Source of the DNA: Cryobacterium fucosi
GTDB taxonomy: Bacteria > Actinomycetota > Actinomycetes > Actinomycetales > Microbacteriaceae
Assembly: GCF_004403515.1 (NCBI RefSeq)
Contig: NZ_SOHH01000014.1
Span: 7,041 to 59,008, forward strand
Length of the DNA: 51,968 nt
Reading direction: 5' to 3'
Positions 26,987 through 34,821 of the stretch are shown here, in pieces. The notes beneath the pieces were generated by a model that saw only the letters and a program-made list of their open reading frames with translations, was not told the DNA's origin and did not search any database. Position 1 is the stretch's first letter. The number at the start of each line of letters is the position of its first letter. The position numbers and the translations under genes are program-made.

Positions 26987-27772
26987 GTGACGGCCAATGT
27001 TTCCATGGCTCCCAGCTGGAACCCGCATGCGATTCGTCAGTTCGATGCCGGGGCGGGGGGCATGATGCCGTCGTCTGGCCGGCGAGTGTTCGCCGCAGCG
27101 TCCCGGGAGCTTTCCGATCCCGATCACGTCAATTCCGATCTCTGCCGGCCGTTCCTCCGCACTCTCCCGATCACGGGCGCCGCGATTTCGACCCTCGGCC
27201 CCCCGTTCGGAACTGAAACCGTCTGCGCGAGCGACGACAGGGCCGCTCAGATCGACGAGTTCCAGTTCGACCTCGGCGAGGGGCCGTGCTGGGAGGCTCT
27301 GTCAACCCGGCGTCCGGTGATCAGTGCCGACATCAGGAACCCGTCGGCAGCCTGGCCGATGTTCGTCCGGGCCATTGAAGCAACGGACATCGGGGGGCTG
27401 TTCGCCTTCCCCATGTTCATCGGATCGCTCAACATCGGGGCGGTCGACCTCTACTCCACCCGGCCGGGCAACCTGTCCATGTCGCAGATCGATGATGCCT
27501 CCGCGCTGGTGGCCCTGGCCGCTCGCCAGGTACTCCGGCGAGCATTGCTGGCTCGTCCGGGAGTGCCCGACGCGATCGACGACGAGGGGTATTCGCGGCG
27601 GCTGGTGCACCAGGCGACCGGGATGCTGTTGGCGCAGCTCGACCTCCCGGCGGCGGATGCACTGCTCGTGCTACGCGGCTATGCTTTTTCTCACGGACGG
27701 ACGGTTCGCGACGTTGCAACTGATGTAGTGGCGCGGAAGATCACTTTTCCGGCAGAATACGACGGCTCCTAG
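26987..27772 (+). CDS. GAF-ANTAR domain protein
   Basis: 261 residues. A GAF domain (about 35-185; RVFAAASRELSDPDHV, FDLGEGPCWEALSTRRPVIS, FAFPMFIGSLNIGAVDLYST) precedes a C-terminal ANTAR domain (about 200-250; RLVHQATGMLLAQLDLPAAD with the ALLVLRGYAFSHGRTVRDVA helix pair). ANTAR domains bind paired RNA hairpins and relieve transcription termination. The GTG start at 26987 has no strong ribosome binding site; in-frame starts shortly after are possible. A second GAF-ANTAR gene follows 25 bases later. Confidence 0.82.
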   Translation: MTANVSMAPSWNPHAIRQFDAGAGGMMPSSGRRVFAAASRELSDPDHVNSDLCRPFLRTLPITGAAISTLGPPFGTETVCASDDRAAQIDEFQFDLGEGPCWEALSTRRPVISADIRNPSAAWPMFVRAIEATDIGGLFAFPMFIGSLNIGAVDLYSTRPGNLSMSQIDDASALVALAARQVLRRALLARPGVPDAIDDEGYSRRLVHQATGMLLAQLDLPAADALLVLRGYAFSHGRTVRDVATDVVARKITFPAEYDGS

Positions 27773-27785
27773 TGCGTCCTCCTTT

Positions 27786-27791
27786 TAGAAT
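27786..27791 (+). promoter_or_regulatory. -10 box of a leaderless promoter (second GAF-ANTAR gene)
   Basis: TAGAAT six bases before the ATG at 27798, suggesting the second gene has its own start in addition to read-through. Confidence 0.45.
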
Positions 27792-27797
27792 GGGTTC

Positions 27798-28514
27798 ATG
27801 GTGACCAAGACACGTGAGGGTCAACTGGTTGAGACCTTCGTCACTTTGGCGGACACACTCGTCGTCGGCTACGACATCGTCGACCTGTTGCACACACTCG
27901 TCGACAAGTGCGCCCTTCTGTTCGAGGCGTCCGCCGTCGGCATCATCCTTTCGGCCGGCGAAAACGATGAACTCGAGGTTGTCGCCTCGACAAACGAGCG
28001 CAGCCGTCTCGTCGAGATCCTCCAGCTTCGGGCGGGGAACGGCCCGTGTGTCGAGTGTTACACGACGGGCAAGCCCGTTGCGATCCCCGACCTCGACGTC
28101 GTCGCTCCCAAATGGCCCAGATTTCGTGCCGGGGCTCTCGAATTGGGCTTCAAGTCGATGCATTCCGTTCCCCTCCGTCTTCGGCAGACGACCATCGGTT
28201 CGCTCAACCTCTTCTGGGACCGGCTCGGTGGCCTGGGAGCGGACGATCTCCTGACCGTGCAGGCCCTGGCCGACACGGCCACCATCGGCATCCTGCAGGA
28301 ACGGGCCCTGCGCGAGAGCGGCGTCGCGCGGGCGCAGTTGCAGCACGCGCTCAACAGCCGGGTACTGATCGAGCAGGCAAAGGGCGTCGTGGCGTACACC
28401 CGCAACTCGAACATGGAGGAAGCCTTCGATGTGCTGAGGTCCTATGCCCGGAACAACGGCCTGCCACTCGTCGACGTGGCCGACGGCGTCGTCAACCGCA
28501 CCCTGGCCCTCTGA
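27798..28514 (+). CDS. GAF-ANTAR domain protein
   Basis: 238 residues. The GAF domain covers about 10-165 (FVTLADTLVVGYDIVDLLHT, LQLRAGNGPCVECYTTGKPV, SVPLRLRQTTIGSLNLFWDR). The ANTAR domain covers about 175-235 (QLQHALNSRVLIEQAKGVVA, then FDVLRSYARNNGLPLVDVA), with the conserved Ala and Lys-Gly of the family. Probably a signal-responsive RNA-binding antiterminator. It is only about a third identical by eye to the preceding GAF-ANTAR protein, so not a recent duplicate. A TAGAAT box sits just before the start codon. Confidence 0.87.
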   Translation: MVTKTREGQLVETFVTLADTLVVGYDIVDLLHTLVDKCALLFEASAVGIILSAGENDELEVVASTNERSRLVEILQLRAGNGPCVECYTTGKPVAIPDLDVVAPKWPRFRAGALELGFKSMHSVPLRLRQTTIGSLNLFWDRLGGLGADDLLTVQALADTATIGILQERALRESGVARAQLQHALNSRVLIEQAKGVVAYTRNSNMEEAFDVLRSYARNNGLPLVDVADGVVNRTLAL

Positions 28515-28551
28515 ACGCCCCCGGCACTCGCTAGCCGGCCTGGATCGGCTT

Positions 28552-28557
28552 ATACTG
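28552..28557 (+). promoter_or_regulatory. -10 box upstream of the 112-residue protein
   Basis: TATACT, 58 bases before the ATG at 28615. It would give a leader of about 50 bases that includes two small hairpins (28568-28578 and 28582-28596). Confidence 0.4.
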
Positions 28558-28614
28558 AGTTTGCGCCCCAGACCCTGGCAGCACCGCCATTCGGTGAGCT
28601 TGGGAGGGTCGACC

Positions 28615-28953
28615 ATGAAACGCATTTTTCACCCGGGGGGCTCAGTCGTCACGGGCAGCGCTCTCGCCGACGCCGTGATGGACTACGCGGAGTCGCTGAG
28701 CGGCCGCAGCCAGGTCGACATGGTCGACATCCCCGTTCTCACCGACGGGGGTTTGCCGGGCCGGGCCCAGTTCCTGATCGGGGCGTCCAGCCAGCTCATG
28801 AGTGTGACGAGCGAGCCGGTTCTCCGCGAACTCGTCGAAGGCAGGACCACCGACGATCTGCGCCGCCGCGCGCTCGTCGGCACGGATGCCGCGCTGGTCG
28901 GCTGGACCGGCGACGGTCTCGACTCTCCGCAGTTCGACGAGTTCGACTACTGA
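28615..28953 (+). CDS. Conserved-looking small protein of unknown function
   Basis: 112 residues, acidic at the C-terminus (DSPQFDEFDY). I do not recognise a domain. Seen: FHPGGSVVTGSALADAVMDY, a middle strand-rich part VDMVDIPVLTDGG, then a helix-rich RELVEGRTTDDLRRRALVG. No signal peptide, membrane segment or cysteine. GGGAGGG lies about seven bases before the ATG, and codon use matches its neighbours, so it is probably real. It follows the two GAF-ANTAR genes by 100 bases and has its own likely promoter. Confidence 0.65.
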   Translation: MKRIFHPGGSVVTGSALADAVMDYAESLSGRSQVDMVDIPVLTDGGLPGRAQFLIGASSQLMSVTSEPVLRELVEGRTTDDLRRRALVGTDAALVGWTGDGLDSPQFDEFDY

Positions 28954-29000
28954 TCCTTCCCCACGCCCTGGTTGAACCCGAACGCGCCCTCGACTCGGCC

Positions 29001-29014
29001 GGGACGTTGGCCTC
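29001..29014 (+). promoter_or_regulatory. DosR-box-like sequence upstream of a universal stress protein gene
   Basis: GGGACGTTGGCCTC, one mismatch from a GGGNC-N4-GNCCC pattern, 58 bases before the start codon at 29073. DosR sites in mycobacteria have a GGGAC...GTCCC core; the link is inferred from the DosS/DosR-like pair at 31878-34225. Confidence 0.3.
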
Positions 29015-29072
29015 TATCCGTCCCTGACGTGGTCGAAGAGCATGGTTCCGTTGCCGGGCAGCGGAGGAGCGC

Positions 29073-29987
29073 ATGATGAACAAGCGGATTGTGGTCGGAC
29101 TGAGCGGACGGCCGACGGACGAGGGCGCCATGCGATGGGCTCTCGGCTACGCCGCGCCGCGCCGGTTGGAGGTCGATCTGGTGCATGTGGTCGACGAAAC
29201 CTGGGGAGAAATCCCGGCCGGGTTCCGGGGATCTGCCCGGGCCCAGGCGGAGACCGAACTGGCCAGGGACGTGGCCGAGGCCGTCCGCCGGGAGCCGGGC
29301 CTCGTCATCCACTCCACTGTGCTCGTCGGTTCCCCGACCTCGGCCCTGGCGAAGAGGGCTGCGGGCGCGGAACTCCTGGTCGTCGGCTCCCACGCCCTCG
29401 GCCGGTTCCGCGACTACGTGTTCAGCACCCGCGCCGCCCAGATCGCGGCGCGCGCACCCGGATCGGTGGTTGTGGTCCCGGAGCGGACGCAATCCCCGGG
29501 GCGCGGCGTAGTGGTGGGGGTGGATGGGTCTGATTTGTCGCTGGCCGCAGTGCGGTTCGCTGCCGAGGAGGCCGACCGGCACGGTGAGCCGCTGACCGCG
29601 GTGTACTGCTGGAGCGCGCCGACCCCATGGACGGCGGAGACCGCGGTGATCGACTGGCCGATGGAGCCGGACGACTCCGACCGTCTCGTGCTGGCCGAGG
29701 CCGTCGCCGGGCTGGCCGCGCAGTATCCCGACCTCGATCTCGACCTCCGCCTTGAACTCGGACTGCCCTCGGAGACATTGGCCAGGGTCGCCGCCGGCGC
29801 CAGGCTGCTGGTGGTCGGCAGCCATGGACGACACGGCCTGCAGCGGTTCTGGCTCGGCTCGGTCAGCCAGGTGATCGTCCTCACGATGCCCTGCCCCGTG
29901 GCGGTGATCAGGCCCGCACCGAGTGAGGCCGCGTCGAGAGCGGCCGAATCGGGCGCGACCGCGTCGGGCGAATCCTCATCGGCCTGA
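29073..29987 (+). CDS. Universal stress protein, two tandem Usp domains
   Basis: 304 residues with two Usp domains. Domain 1 (about 1-140): RIVVGLSGRPTDEGAMRWAL and VVGSHALGRFRDYVFSTRAA. Domain 2 (about 145-285): GVVVGVDGSDLSLAAVRFAA and LLVVGSHGRHGLQRFWLGSV, with the GxxG-9-G(S/T)VS ATP-binding pattern in the second domain. A short Ala/Ser tail follows. GGAGGAG is placed correctly for ATG 29073. It converges on two similar genes at 30044-31737. Tandem Usp proteins are typical of actinobacterial dormancy regulons. Confidence 0.92.
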   Translation: MMNKRIVVGLSGRPTDEGAMRWALGYAAPRRLEVDLVHVVDETWGEIPAGFRGSARAQAETELARDVAEAVRREPGLVIHSTVLVGSPTSALAKRAAGAELLVVGSHALGRFRDYVFSTRAAQIAARAPGSVVVVPERTQSPGRGVVVGVDGSDLSLAAVRFAAEEADRHGEPLTAVYCWSAPTPWTAETAVIDWPMEPDDSDRLVLAEAVAGLAAQYPDLDLDLRLELGLPSETLARVAAGARLLVVGSHGRHGLQRFWLGSVSQVIVLTMPCPVAVIRPAPSEAASRAAESGATASGESSSA

Positions 29988-30043
29988 AGTTCCTGAACCG
30001 CGGCGCCGCCAACGCGCTAGCAGCGGAATCGGTAATGGTCGCG

Positions 30044-30871
30044 TCAGGCGTCGCGGGCAACGAGCACGGGCACCGTGATGTTCATCAGCACGTCGTGGGT
30101 GACGGAACCGATCACGGACTGGGTCGCCGCGTGGGGGTGGGAGACTCCGAGCACCAGCAGCGAAGCGCCGTTCCCGGCGTCGAGGAGAGCCTCCGCGGGT
30201 TCCCGGTGTACCAGCCGGCGACGCACCGTGGTCTCAGGTGCGGCCTGGGCGGCGCGCTCCGCAGCCTCAGCGAGGAGCCGTTGCGCCGTACCCGTGCTGC
30301 TCGGCAGGTCGGCTGACCGGAGCACGTGGCTCACCGGCGGGGCGTGAACCAGTAACAGCTCCTGGCCCAGGCGGGCGGCCTCGCGCGCCCCGCGAACCAC
30401 GGCCGCGGCCGACCCGTCGAAACGGTCGACGCCGACGACGACCCCCCGCCGGGTGTCGAAGGTGGTGTCGGGCACGACCGCCACCGAGCAGCGGGCGGCC
30501 GCAGCCACCTGCACACTCCGCGAGCCGAGCACACGCCCGTGCAGGAAACCGGTCTTGTGGGTTCCGACGACCAGGAGGTCGTCGGCGGACGGCAGGCCGG
30601 CCAGGGTCCAGGCGGGGCTGCCGTGCACGATCCGGGCGCCAACATCCACCCCGGGATACCGGCGCACCGCGTCTGCCAGCTCGACGGCGAGCAGTTCCCG
30701 GGCCCGACGCTCGGCCTCGGCAGCGTAGCCGGCGCCGAGCAGACCCCATTCATCGTCTATGACATGGACGAGGACGACCGGGTTGCTGTCTCCGGCCGCC
30801 CGGGCGAGTGCCCAGCGGATGGCCGCGCGACTCGGGCCGGATCCGTCCGCGCCGATGAAGCAGGTGGTCAC
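30044..30871 (-). CDS. Universal stress protein, two tandem Usp domains
   Basis: 275 residues. Domain 1: FIGADGSGPSRAAIRWALAR and LLVVGTHKTGFLHGRVLGSR. Domain 2: GVVVGVDRFDGSAAAVVRGA and LLVLGVSHPHAATQSVIGSV. In the second domain the G-x-x-G is replaced by SHPHAATQ, so ATP binding there may be weak. The GTG start overlaps the stop of the upstream Usp gene (GTGA), so the two are translated together. It converges with the Usp gene that ends at 29987. Confidence 0.9.
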   Translation of the reverse strand: MTTCFIGADGSGPSRAAIRWALARAAGDSNPVVLVHVIDDEWGLLGAGYAAEAERRARELLAVELADAVRRYPGVDVGARIVHGSPAWTLAGLPSADDLLVVGTHKTGFLHGRVLGSRSVQVAAAARCSVAVVPDTTFDTRRGVVVGVDRFDGSAAAVVRGAREAARLGQELLLVHAPPVSHVLRSADLPSSTGTAQRLLAEAAERAAQAAPETTVRRRLVHREPAEALLDAGNGASLLVLGVSHPHAATQSVIGSVTHDVLMNITVPVLVARDA

Positions 30872-31737
30872 GGCTCCACCCGGTCCGGCAGGCGTTCCGG
30901 TCGCGGGATGACCGCCACGGGGCAGGTGAGGTTGAGCAGCACGTCGTGGCTGACCGAACCCAGGAACAGACTGCCGACCGCGCCACGACCGTGCGTGCCG
31001 ACCACGACCAGTTCTGCCTCCCCTGACGCGTCGACGAGGACCATGGCCGCGGGTCCCTGTTCGAGCACTTCCCTGACCTCCAGCCCGGGGTGCGCGGTGC
31101 GCACGCGCCCGGCGGCTTCGGCGAGGATCGCGGCGTGCGCGTCACGGAGCTCGTCGAACGGGATGACCGCGCCGTATTCGACCGCAACAGTGGCCGGTAT
31201 CGACCACGCGTGGATGATGTCGAGGACGCGTCCCAGGCGGGTCGCCTCGGCTGCGGCGAAGGACAGTGCGACCTCGGCCGTGGCGTCGTCCTCCAGTCCG
31301 ACAACGACGGTCCCGGCCGTCGGGTTCCAGGTGGCAGGCACGACAACCACCGGGCAGTGCGAGTGTGCGGCGAGACGCAGCGGAAGAGTCCCGTAGACGG
31401 CCCCGGCGAGGAACCCGGTCTTGTTCGTGCCGATGACCAGCAGGTCCGCGGATGCCGATGCCCTGACCAGTTCGTCGGCCGGGACTCCACGCCGCACGTA
31501 GCTCGTCTTCTTGATGTCGGGAACCTCATGTTCCACCCGCTGGGTCGCGTCGGAGAGCGCCCGTTCGTAGATCGGTCGAAAGTCGTCGTCGGGCCCGCCC
31601 GCGGGGGCCCAGCCCAAGTCGACGACGGTCGTCAGTTCCAGGCTGATGGGCAGGACCTTCGCCCGTTCGAGGGCCCAATCGAGGGCGGCCGTGCTGGCCG
31701 GGCCCCCGTCGACGGCAACGACGACTCTTTCGACCAT
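30868..31737 (-). CDS. Universal stress protein, two tandem Usp domains
   Basis: 289 residues. Domain 1: RVVVAVDGGPASTAALDWAL and LLVIGTNKTGFLAGAVYGTL. Domain 2: GTVVVGLEDDATAEVALSFA and LVVVGTHGRGAVGSLFLGSV, followed by SHDVLLNLTCPVAVIP. Start at ATG 31737 with GGAG seven bases upstream rather than the longer frame at 31755. It is divergent from the GAF histidine kinase gene at 31878 and shares a 140-bp region with it that has a DosR-like box. Confidence 0.91.
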   Translation of the reverse strand: MVERVVVAVDGGPASTAALDWALERAKVLPISLELTTVVDLGWAPAGGPDDDFRPIYERALSDATQRVEHEVPDIKKTSYVRRGVPADELVRASASADLLVIGTNKTGFLAGAVYGTLPLRLAAHSHCPVVVVPATWNPTAGTVVVGLEDDATAEVALSFAAAEATRLGRVLDIIHAWSIPATVAVEYGAVIPFDELRDAHAAILAEAAGRVRTAHPGLEVREVLEQGPAAMVLVDASGEAELVVVGTHGRGAVGSLFLGSVSHDVLLNLTCPVAVIPRPERLPDRVEP

Positions 31738-31818
31738 GACCGGGCTCCGTTCCATCCTGGAAAATCGAACGACTCTCTCGATGTCACCAAGGCTCGCAGG
31801 CTGAACCTGACCGGGGAA

Positions 31819-31832
31819 GGGCCGAACGTCCC
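31819..31832. promoter_or_regulatory. DosR-box-like palindrome between Usp genes and sensor kinase
   Basis: GGGCC-GAAC-GTCCC, matching GGGNC-N4-GNCCC and one base from a symmetric GGGAC/GTCCC pair. It lies eight bases upstream of a TAGACT -10 box (31840-31845) of the kinase gene, a position fitting an activator site. Binding by the linked regulator is inference. Confidence 0.4.
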
Positions 31833-31839
31833 ACGCGAG

Positions 31840-31845
31840 TAGACT
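31840..31845 (+). promoter_or_regulatory. -10 box of the sensor kinase gene
   Basis: TAGACT, giving a leader of about 26 bases before ATG 31878, with GAGAGGCGGA as ribosome binding site. Confidence 0.4.
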
Positions 31846-31877
31846 CCCTGCAACGGACCGAGAGGCGGACCACGGCC

Positions 31878-33548
31878 ATGCCCCCTGAACCCATCCTCGG
31901 CACCGTGACCGGCCGGATTCCCCGGACCTCGGCCACTGAGTCGGAGGTTCGCCTGCGTAGCCTGCTCCAGGCCAGCCAGTCCGTTGTGGAGCAACTGGAG
32001 CTTTCCTCGGTTCTGCGACGCATCGTCGACGTCGCGGTCGAACTCGTGGGGGCGCGCTACGGCGCCCTCGGCGTGATCGCGCCGAACGGCGGTCTTGAGC
32101 AGTTCATCCACGTCGGCATGCCGGATGGCCTGGCCGAACGGATCGGCCACCTGCCGGTCGGCCTGGGTCTGCTCGGCGCCCTGATCGACGAGCCGCAACC
32201 GATCCGGCTGGCCAGGCTGGGGGACGACGACCGTTCCGTCGGTTTCCCGGACGGCCACCCCGCGATGGACGGCTTCCTGGGGGTTCCCGTGCGGGTTCGC
32301 GGGGCGGTCTTTGGAAATCTCTACCTGACCGAGCCGGCATCGGGCGCGTTCACGGGCGAAGACGAGGAGTTGCTTTGCGTGCTCGCGGCCACCGCCGGAA
32401 TCGCGATCGAGAACGCACGTCTGTTCGACGAGACCCAGCGGCACCAGCGGTGGTCGGCCGGCACCGCCGAGATCAGCGCGGCGCTGCTGTCGGAACGCGC
32501 CGACGACCCGCGGGCGCTGCTTGCCGATCGGCTGGGGGCGATCGCGGGTGCCGACCTCGTCTGCGTCGTCGTGCCGGGAAGCCCCGAGACTCTCCTGGTG
32601 GACACCGCACGCGGCGCGCTCGCCGATCAGGTCCGCGGGCTCGTCTTCCCGGCATCCGCTGCGGTGTGCGGGCGGGCGCTGGAAAGCGGTCAGCCCTTCC
32701 TGACCTACGGCGCGGCGGGGCATCCGGACGAGGTGATCCTGATCGGGCCGACAATGGTGATTCCGCTACGGACGGCCGGTCGGCCCTACGGCGTCCTGAC
32801 GGCGTCCCGCCGGGCGGGGCGACCTGGCTTCTCGCCCGGCGAGCTGGAGATGGCAGCGGATTTCGTCGGGCAGGCCGGTGTCGCACTCGAACTGGCCCGC
32901 GGCCGGGCGGTGCGACAGCGACTGGCCGTTCTCGAGGACCGCAGCCGGATCGCCCGGGACCTGCATGACCAGGTGATCCAGAGGCTGTTCGCCGCGGGGC
33001 TGGGGCTGCAGGCCATCGCCCGCACGGTTGTCGAGCCGGACCTCAGATACAGGATCCTCGCCCAGGTCGACGCGCTCGACGACGCCATCGCCGAGATCCG
33101 GACGGCCATCTTCGCCCTCTCGGCCCAGATCCACCCCGACCGGCCGTCGGTCCGGCACCGAATCCTCGACCTGCTCGCCGAACTCGGCCCGCTCTTCGAG
33201 CATCCCCCGCGGATCACCTTCTCCGGCCCGATCGACCTGCTCACCCCGGACGCGCTGGCGGACGACCTCGTGGCTGTCCTCCGTGAGGGGCTGACCAATG
33301 TTCTCCGGCACGCCGGGGCACGCGAGTCAACGGTGTCCGTCGGGGTCGCCGGCGACACCATCACGGTCGACATCGTCGACGACGGGGTCGGGCCAGCGGG
33401 GGCCGTCACGTCAAGCGGCCTGGCCAACCTTGCGGAGCGCGCCCGACGCTGGCATGGCGCCCTCGCCCTGACCGGGATCGACGCGGGGGGATGTCTTCTC
33501 CGGTGGAGCGCGCGGCTGACCGGCGAACGGGAAGGACCGGCACAATGA
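31878..33548 (+). CDS. DosS/DosT-like GAF sensor histidine kinase
   Basis: 556 residues. Two GAF domains (about 45-180 and 200-340), a HisKA_3 dimerisation domain with the phosphoacceptor His363 (IARDLHDQVIQRLFAAGLGL) and a HATPase (REGLTNVLRHAGA, VDIVDDGVGPAG, SSGLANLAERARRW). GAF-1 contains VGFPDGHPAMDGFLGVPVRV; in mycobacterial DosS/DosT the haem-ligand His lies in the matching FPxxHPPM segment, so His127 is a candidate haem ligand and the protein may sense O2, CO or NO. No membrane segment, so cytoplasmic. The stop overlaps the regulator's ATG (ATGA). Haem binding is by analogy only. Confidence 0.88.
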   Translation: MPPEPILGTVTGRIPRTSATESEVRLRSLLQASQSVVEQLELSSVLRRIVDVAVELVGARYGALGVIAPNGGLEQFIHVGMPDGLAERIGHLPVGLGLLGALIDEPQPIRLARLGDDDRSVGFPDGHPAMDGFLGVPVRVRGAVFGNLYLTEPASGAFTGEDEELLCVLAATAGIAIENARLFDETQRHQRWSAGTAEISAALLSERADDPRALLADRLGAIAGADLVCVVVPGSPETLLVDTARGALADQVRGLVFPASAAVCGRALESGQPFLTYGAAGHPDEVILIGPTMVIPLRTAGRPYGVLTASRRAGRPGFSPGELEMAADFVGQAGVALELARGRAVRQRLAVLEDRSRIARDLHDQVIQRLFAAGLGLQAIARTVVEPDLRYRILAQVDALDDAIAEIRTAIFALSAQIHPDRPSVRHRILDLLAELGPLFEHPPRITFSGPIDLLTPDALADDLVAVLREGLTNVLRHAGARESTVSVGVAGDTITVDIVDDGVGPAGAVTSSGLANLAERARRWHGALALTGIDAGGCLLRWSARLTGEREGPAQ

Positions 33549-34225
33549 TCCGGATATTCCTGGTCGACGACCACGAGGTCGTGCGCCGAGGCATTGCCGA
33601 CCTGATCAATGCGGAAGCCGATCTGGAGGTCGTGGGGGAGGCGTCGACGGCCAGGCAGGCGGTGGCGCGGCTCGCCGCGACGCTGCCGGACGTTGCCGTT
33701 CTCGATGTGCGCCTGCCCGACGGCAGCGGGATCGACGTCTGCCGTGCGATCAGGTCCAAGAACCCGACGGTTCAGTGCCTGATCTTCACCGCGTTCGACG
33801 ACGACGAGGCCACGTATGCCGCGGTGCTGGCCGGGGCGTCCGGCTACGTCCTCAAAGACATCCGCGGCCAGCGGCTGATCGAGAGCATCCGACGGGTGGC
33901 CCTGGGCGAGACCCTGGTCACCCGGGCGGTGGCGGCGCACGTGGTCACCTCGCTCGGGGCCGATCGGGCCGAACCGGCGGCGACCCTCACCGCCAGGGAG
34001 CGCCAGGTCCTGGAGCTCATCTCGCGGGGTCTGACCAACCGTCAGATCGGCGAGCAGCTCGACCTCGCCGAGAAGACGGTCAAGAACTACGTCTCCGGAC
34101 TGCTCGGAAAACTCGGGATGCAGAGGCGCACCCAGGCAGCCGTGTACGGCGCCGAACTGCACAACCGCGAACCGGCCGCGAGGGAAGGGGTTCGGGCCTT
34201 CGGTCCCGGTACGCTGGCCGAATGA
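33545..34225 (+). CDS. DosR-like NarL/LuxR-family response regulator
   Basis: 226 residues. Receiver domain with DD at residues 8-9 (FLVDDHEVVRRG), phospho-acceptor Asp54 (AVLDVRLPDGSG), Thr in LIFTAFDDD and Lys in GYVLKDI. The LuxR helix-turn-helix is LTARERQVLELISRGLTNRQ with AEKTVKNYVSGLLGKLGM. It is co-translated with the GAF kinase (ATGA overlap), and its own stop overlaps the next ATG. The order and type match DosS/DosR; expected targets are the nearby Usp genes. Confidence 0.92.
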   Translation: MIRIFLVDDHEVVRRGIADLINAEADLEVVGEASTARQAVARLAATLPDVAVLDVRLPDGSGIDVCRAIRSKNPTVQCLIFTAFDDDEATYAAVLAGASGYVLKDIRGQRLIESIRRVALGETLVTRAVAAHVVTSLGADRAEPAATLTARERQVLELISRGLTNRQIGEQLDLAEKTVKNYVSGLLGKLGMQRRTQAAVYGAELHNREPAAREGVRAFGPGTLAE

Positions 34226-34725
34226 AGTCAGAGCGCATCGAGCCGATCCTTCCCGGCCCCGGGCAGGAATCGGTCTGGGACTACCCGCGTCCGCCCCGAA
34301 TCGAGCGGAGCACGCAGCACGTGGTGATCAGGCTGGGCGGCACAGTGATCGCGGACACAACCGACGCGGTGAGGGTCCTCGAAACCAGCCACCCGCCGGT
34401 CTACTACCTGCCGCGCACGGCGTTCCGTCCTGGCAGTCTCGTGCCCGCCGCCGGGCGGTCGATCTGCGAGTACAAGGGCCAGGCCGCCTATCTGTCCGTT
34501 GTCGCTCGCGGCCGGCGCGAGGACGCCGCGGCCTGGACCTATCCGGCGCCGTGGAGCGGCTATGAGGAACTCGCCGACCGGGTGGCCGTCTACCCGGGCC
34601 GGATGGACTCGTGCACGGTGGACGGCGAAGCCGTCCGCCCCCAACCGGGCGACTTCTACGGCGGGTGGATCACGTCGCGGGTGGTCGGTCCGTTCAAGGG
34701 TGACCCCGGCACGCGCGGCTGGTGA
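34222..34725 (+). CDS. DUF427 domain protein
   Basis: 167 residues. The DUF427 beta fold is recognised by VWDYPRPPRIERSTQHVVIR, the ETSHPPVYYLPR strand, CEYKGQAAYLSV and AWTYPAPWSGYEELADRVAV. The function is not established; the fold is a small cytoplasmic beta tent. Its ATG overlaps the response regulator's stop, making it the third gene of the kinase-regulator operon. DUF427 genes are found in stress-related contexts in actinobacteria (recollection), which fits here. Confidence 0.85.
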   Translation: MKSERIEPILPGPGQESVWDYPRPPRIERSTQHVVIRLGGTVIADTTDAVRVLETSHPPVYYLPRTAFRPGSLVPAAGRSICEYKGQAAYLSVVARGRREDAAAWTYPAPWSGYEELADRVAVYPGRMDSCTVDGEAVRPQPGDFYGGWITSRVVGPFKGDPGTRGW

Positions 34726-34809
34726 GTCCCCTGGCCGGGATTTGTCTGGTCCTCGGCGCGGCCACCCAGGTCTGACGCAATCCCGACGAAAAACCTGAGG
34801 ATTCTTCGG

Positions 34810-34815
34810 TAGAAT
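34810..34815 (+). promoter_or_regulatory. -10 box of a leaderless promoter (repeat-containing ORF)
   Basis: TAGAAT six bases before the ATG at 34822. It is the main support for the short repeat-containing gene being expressed. Confidence 0.4.
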
Positions 34816-34821
34816 CGGGTC

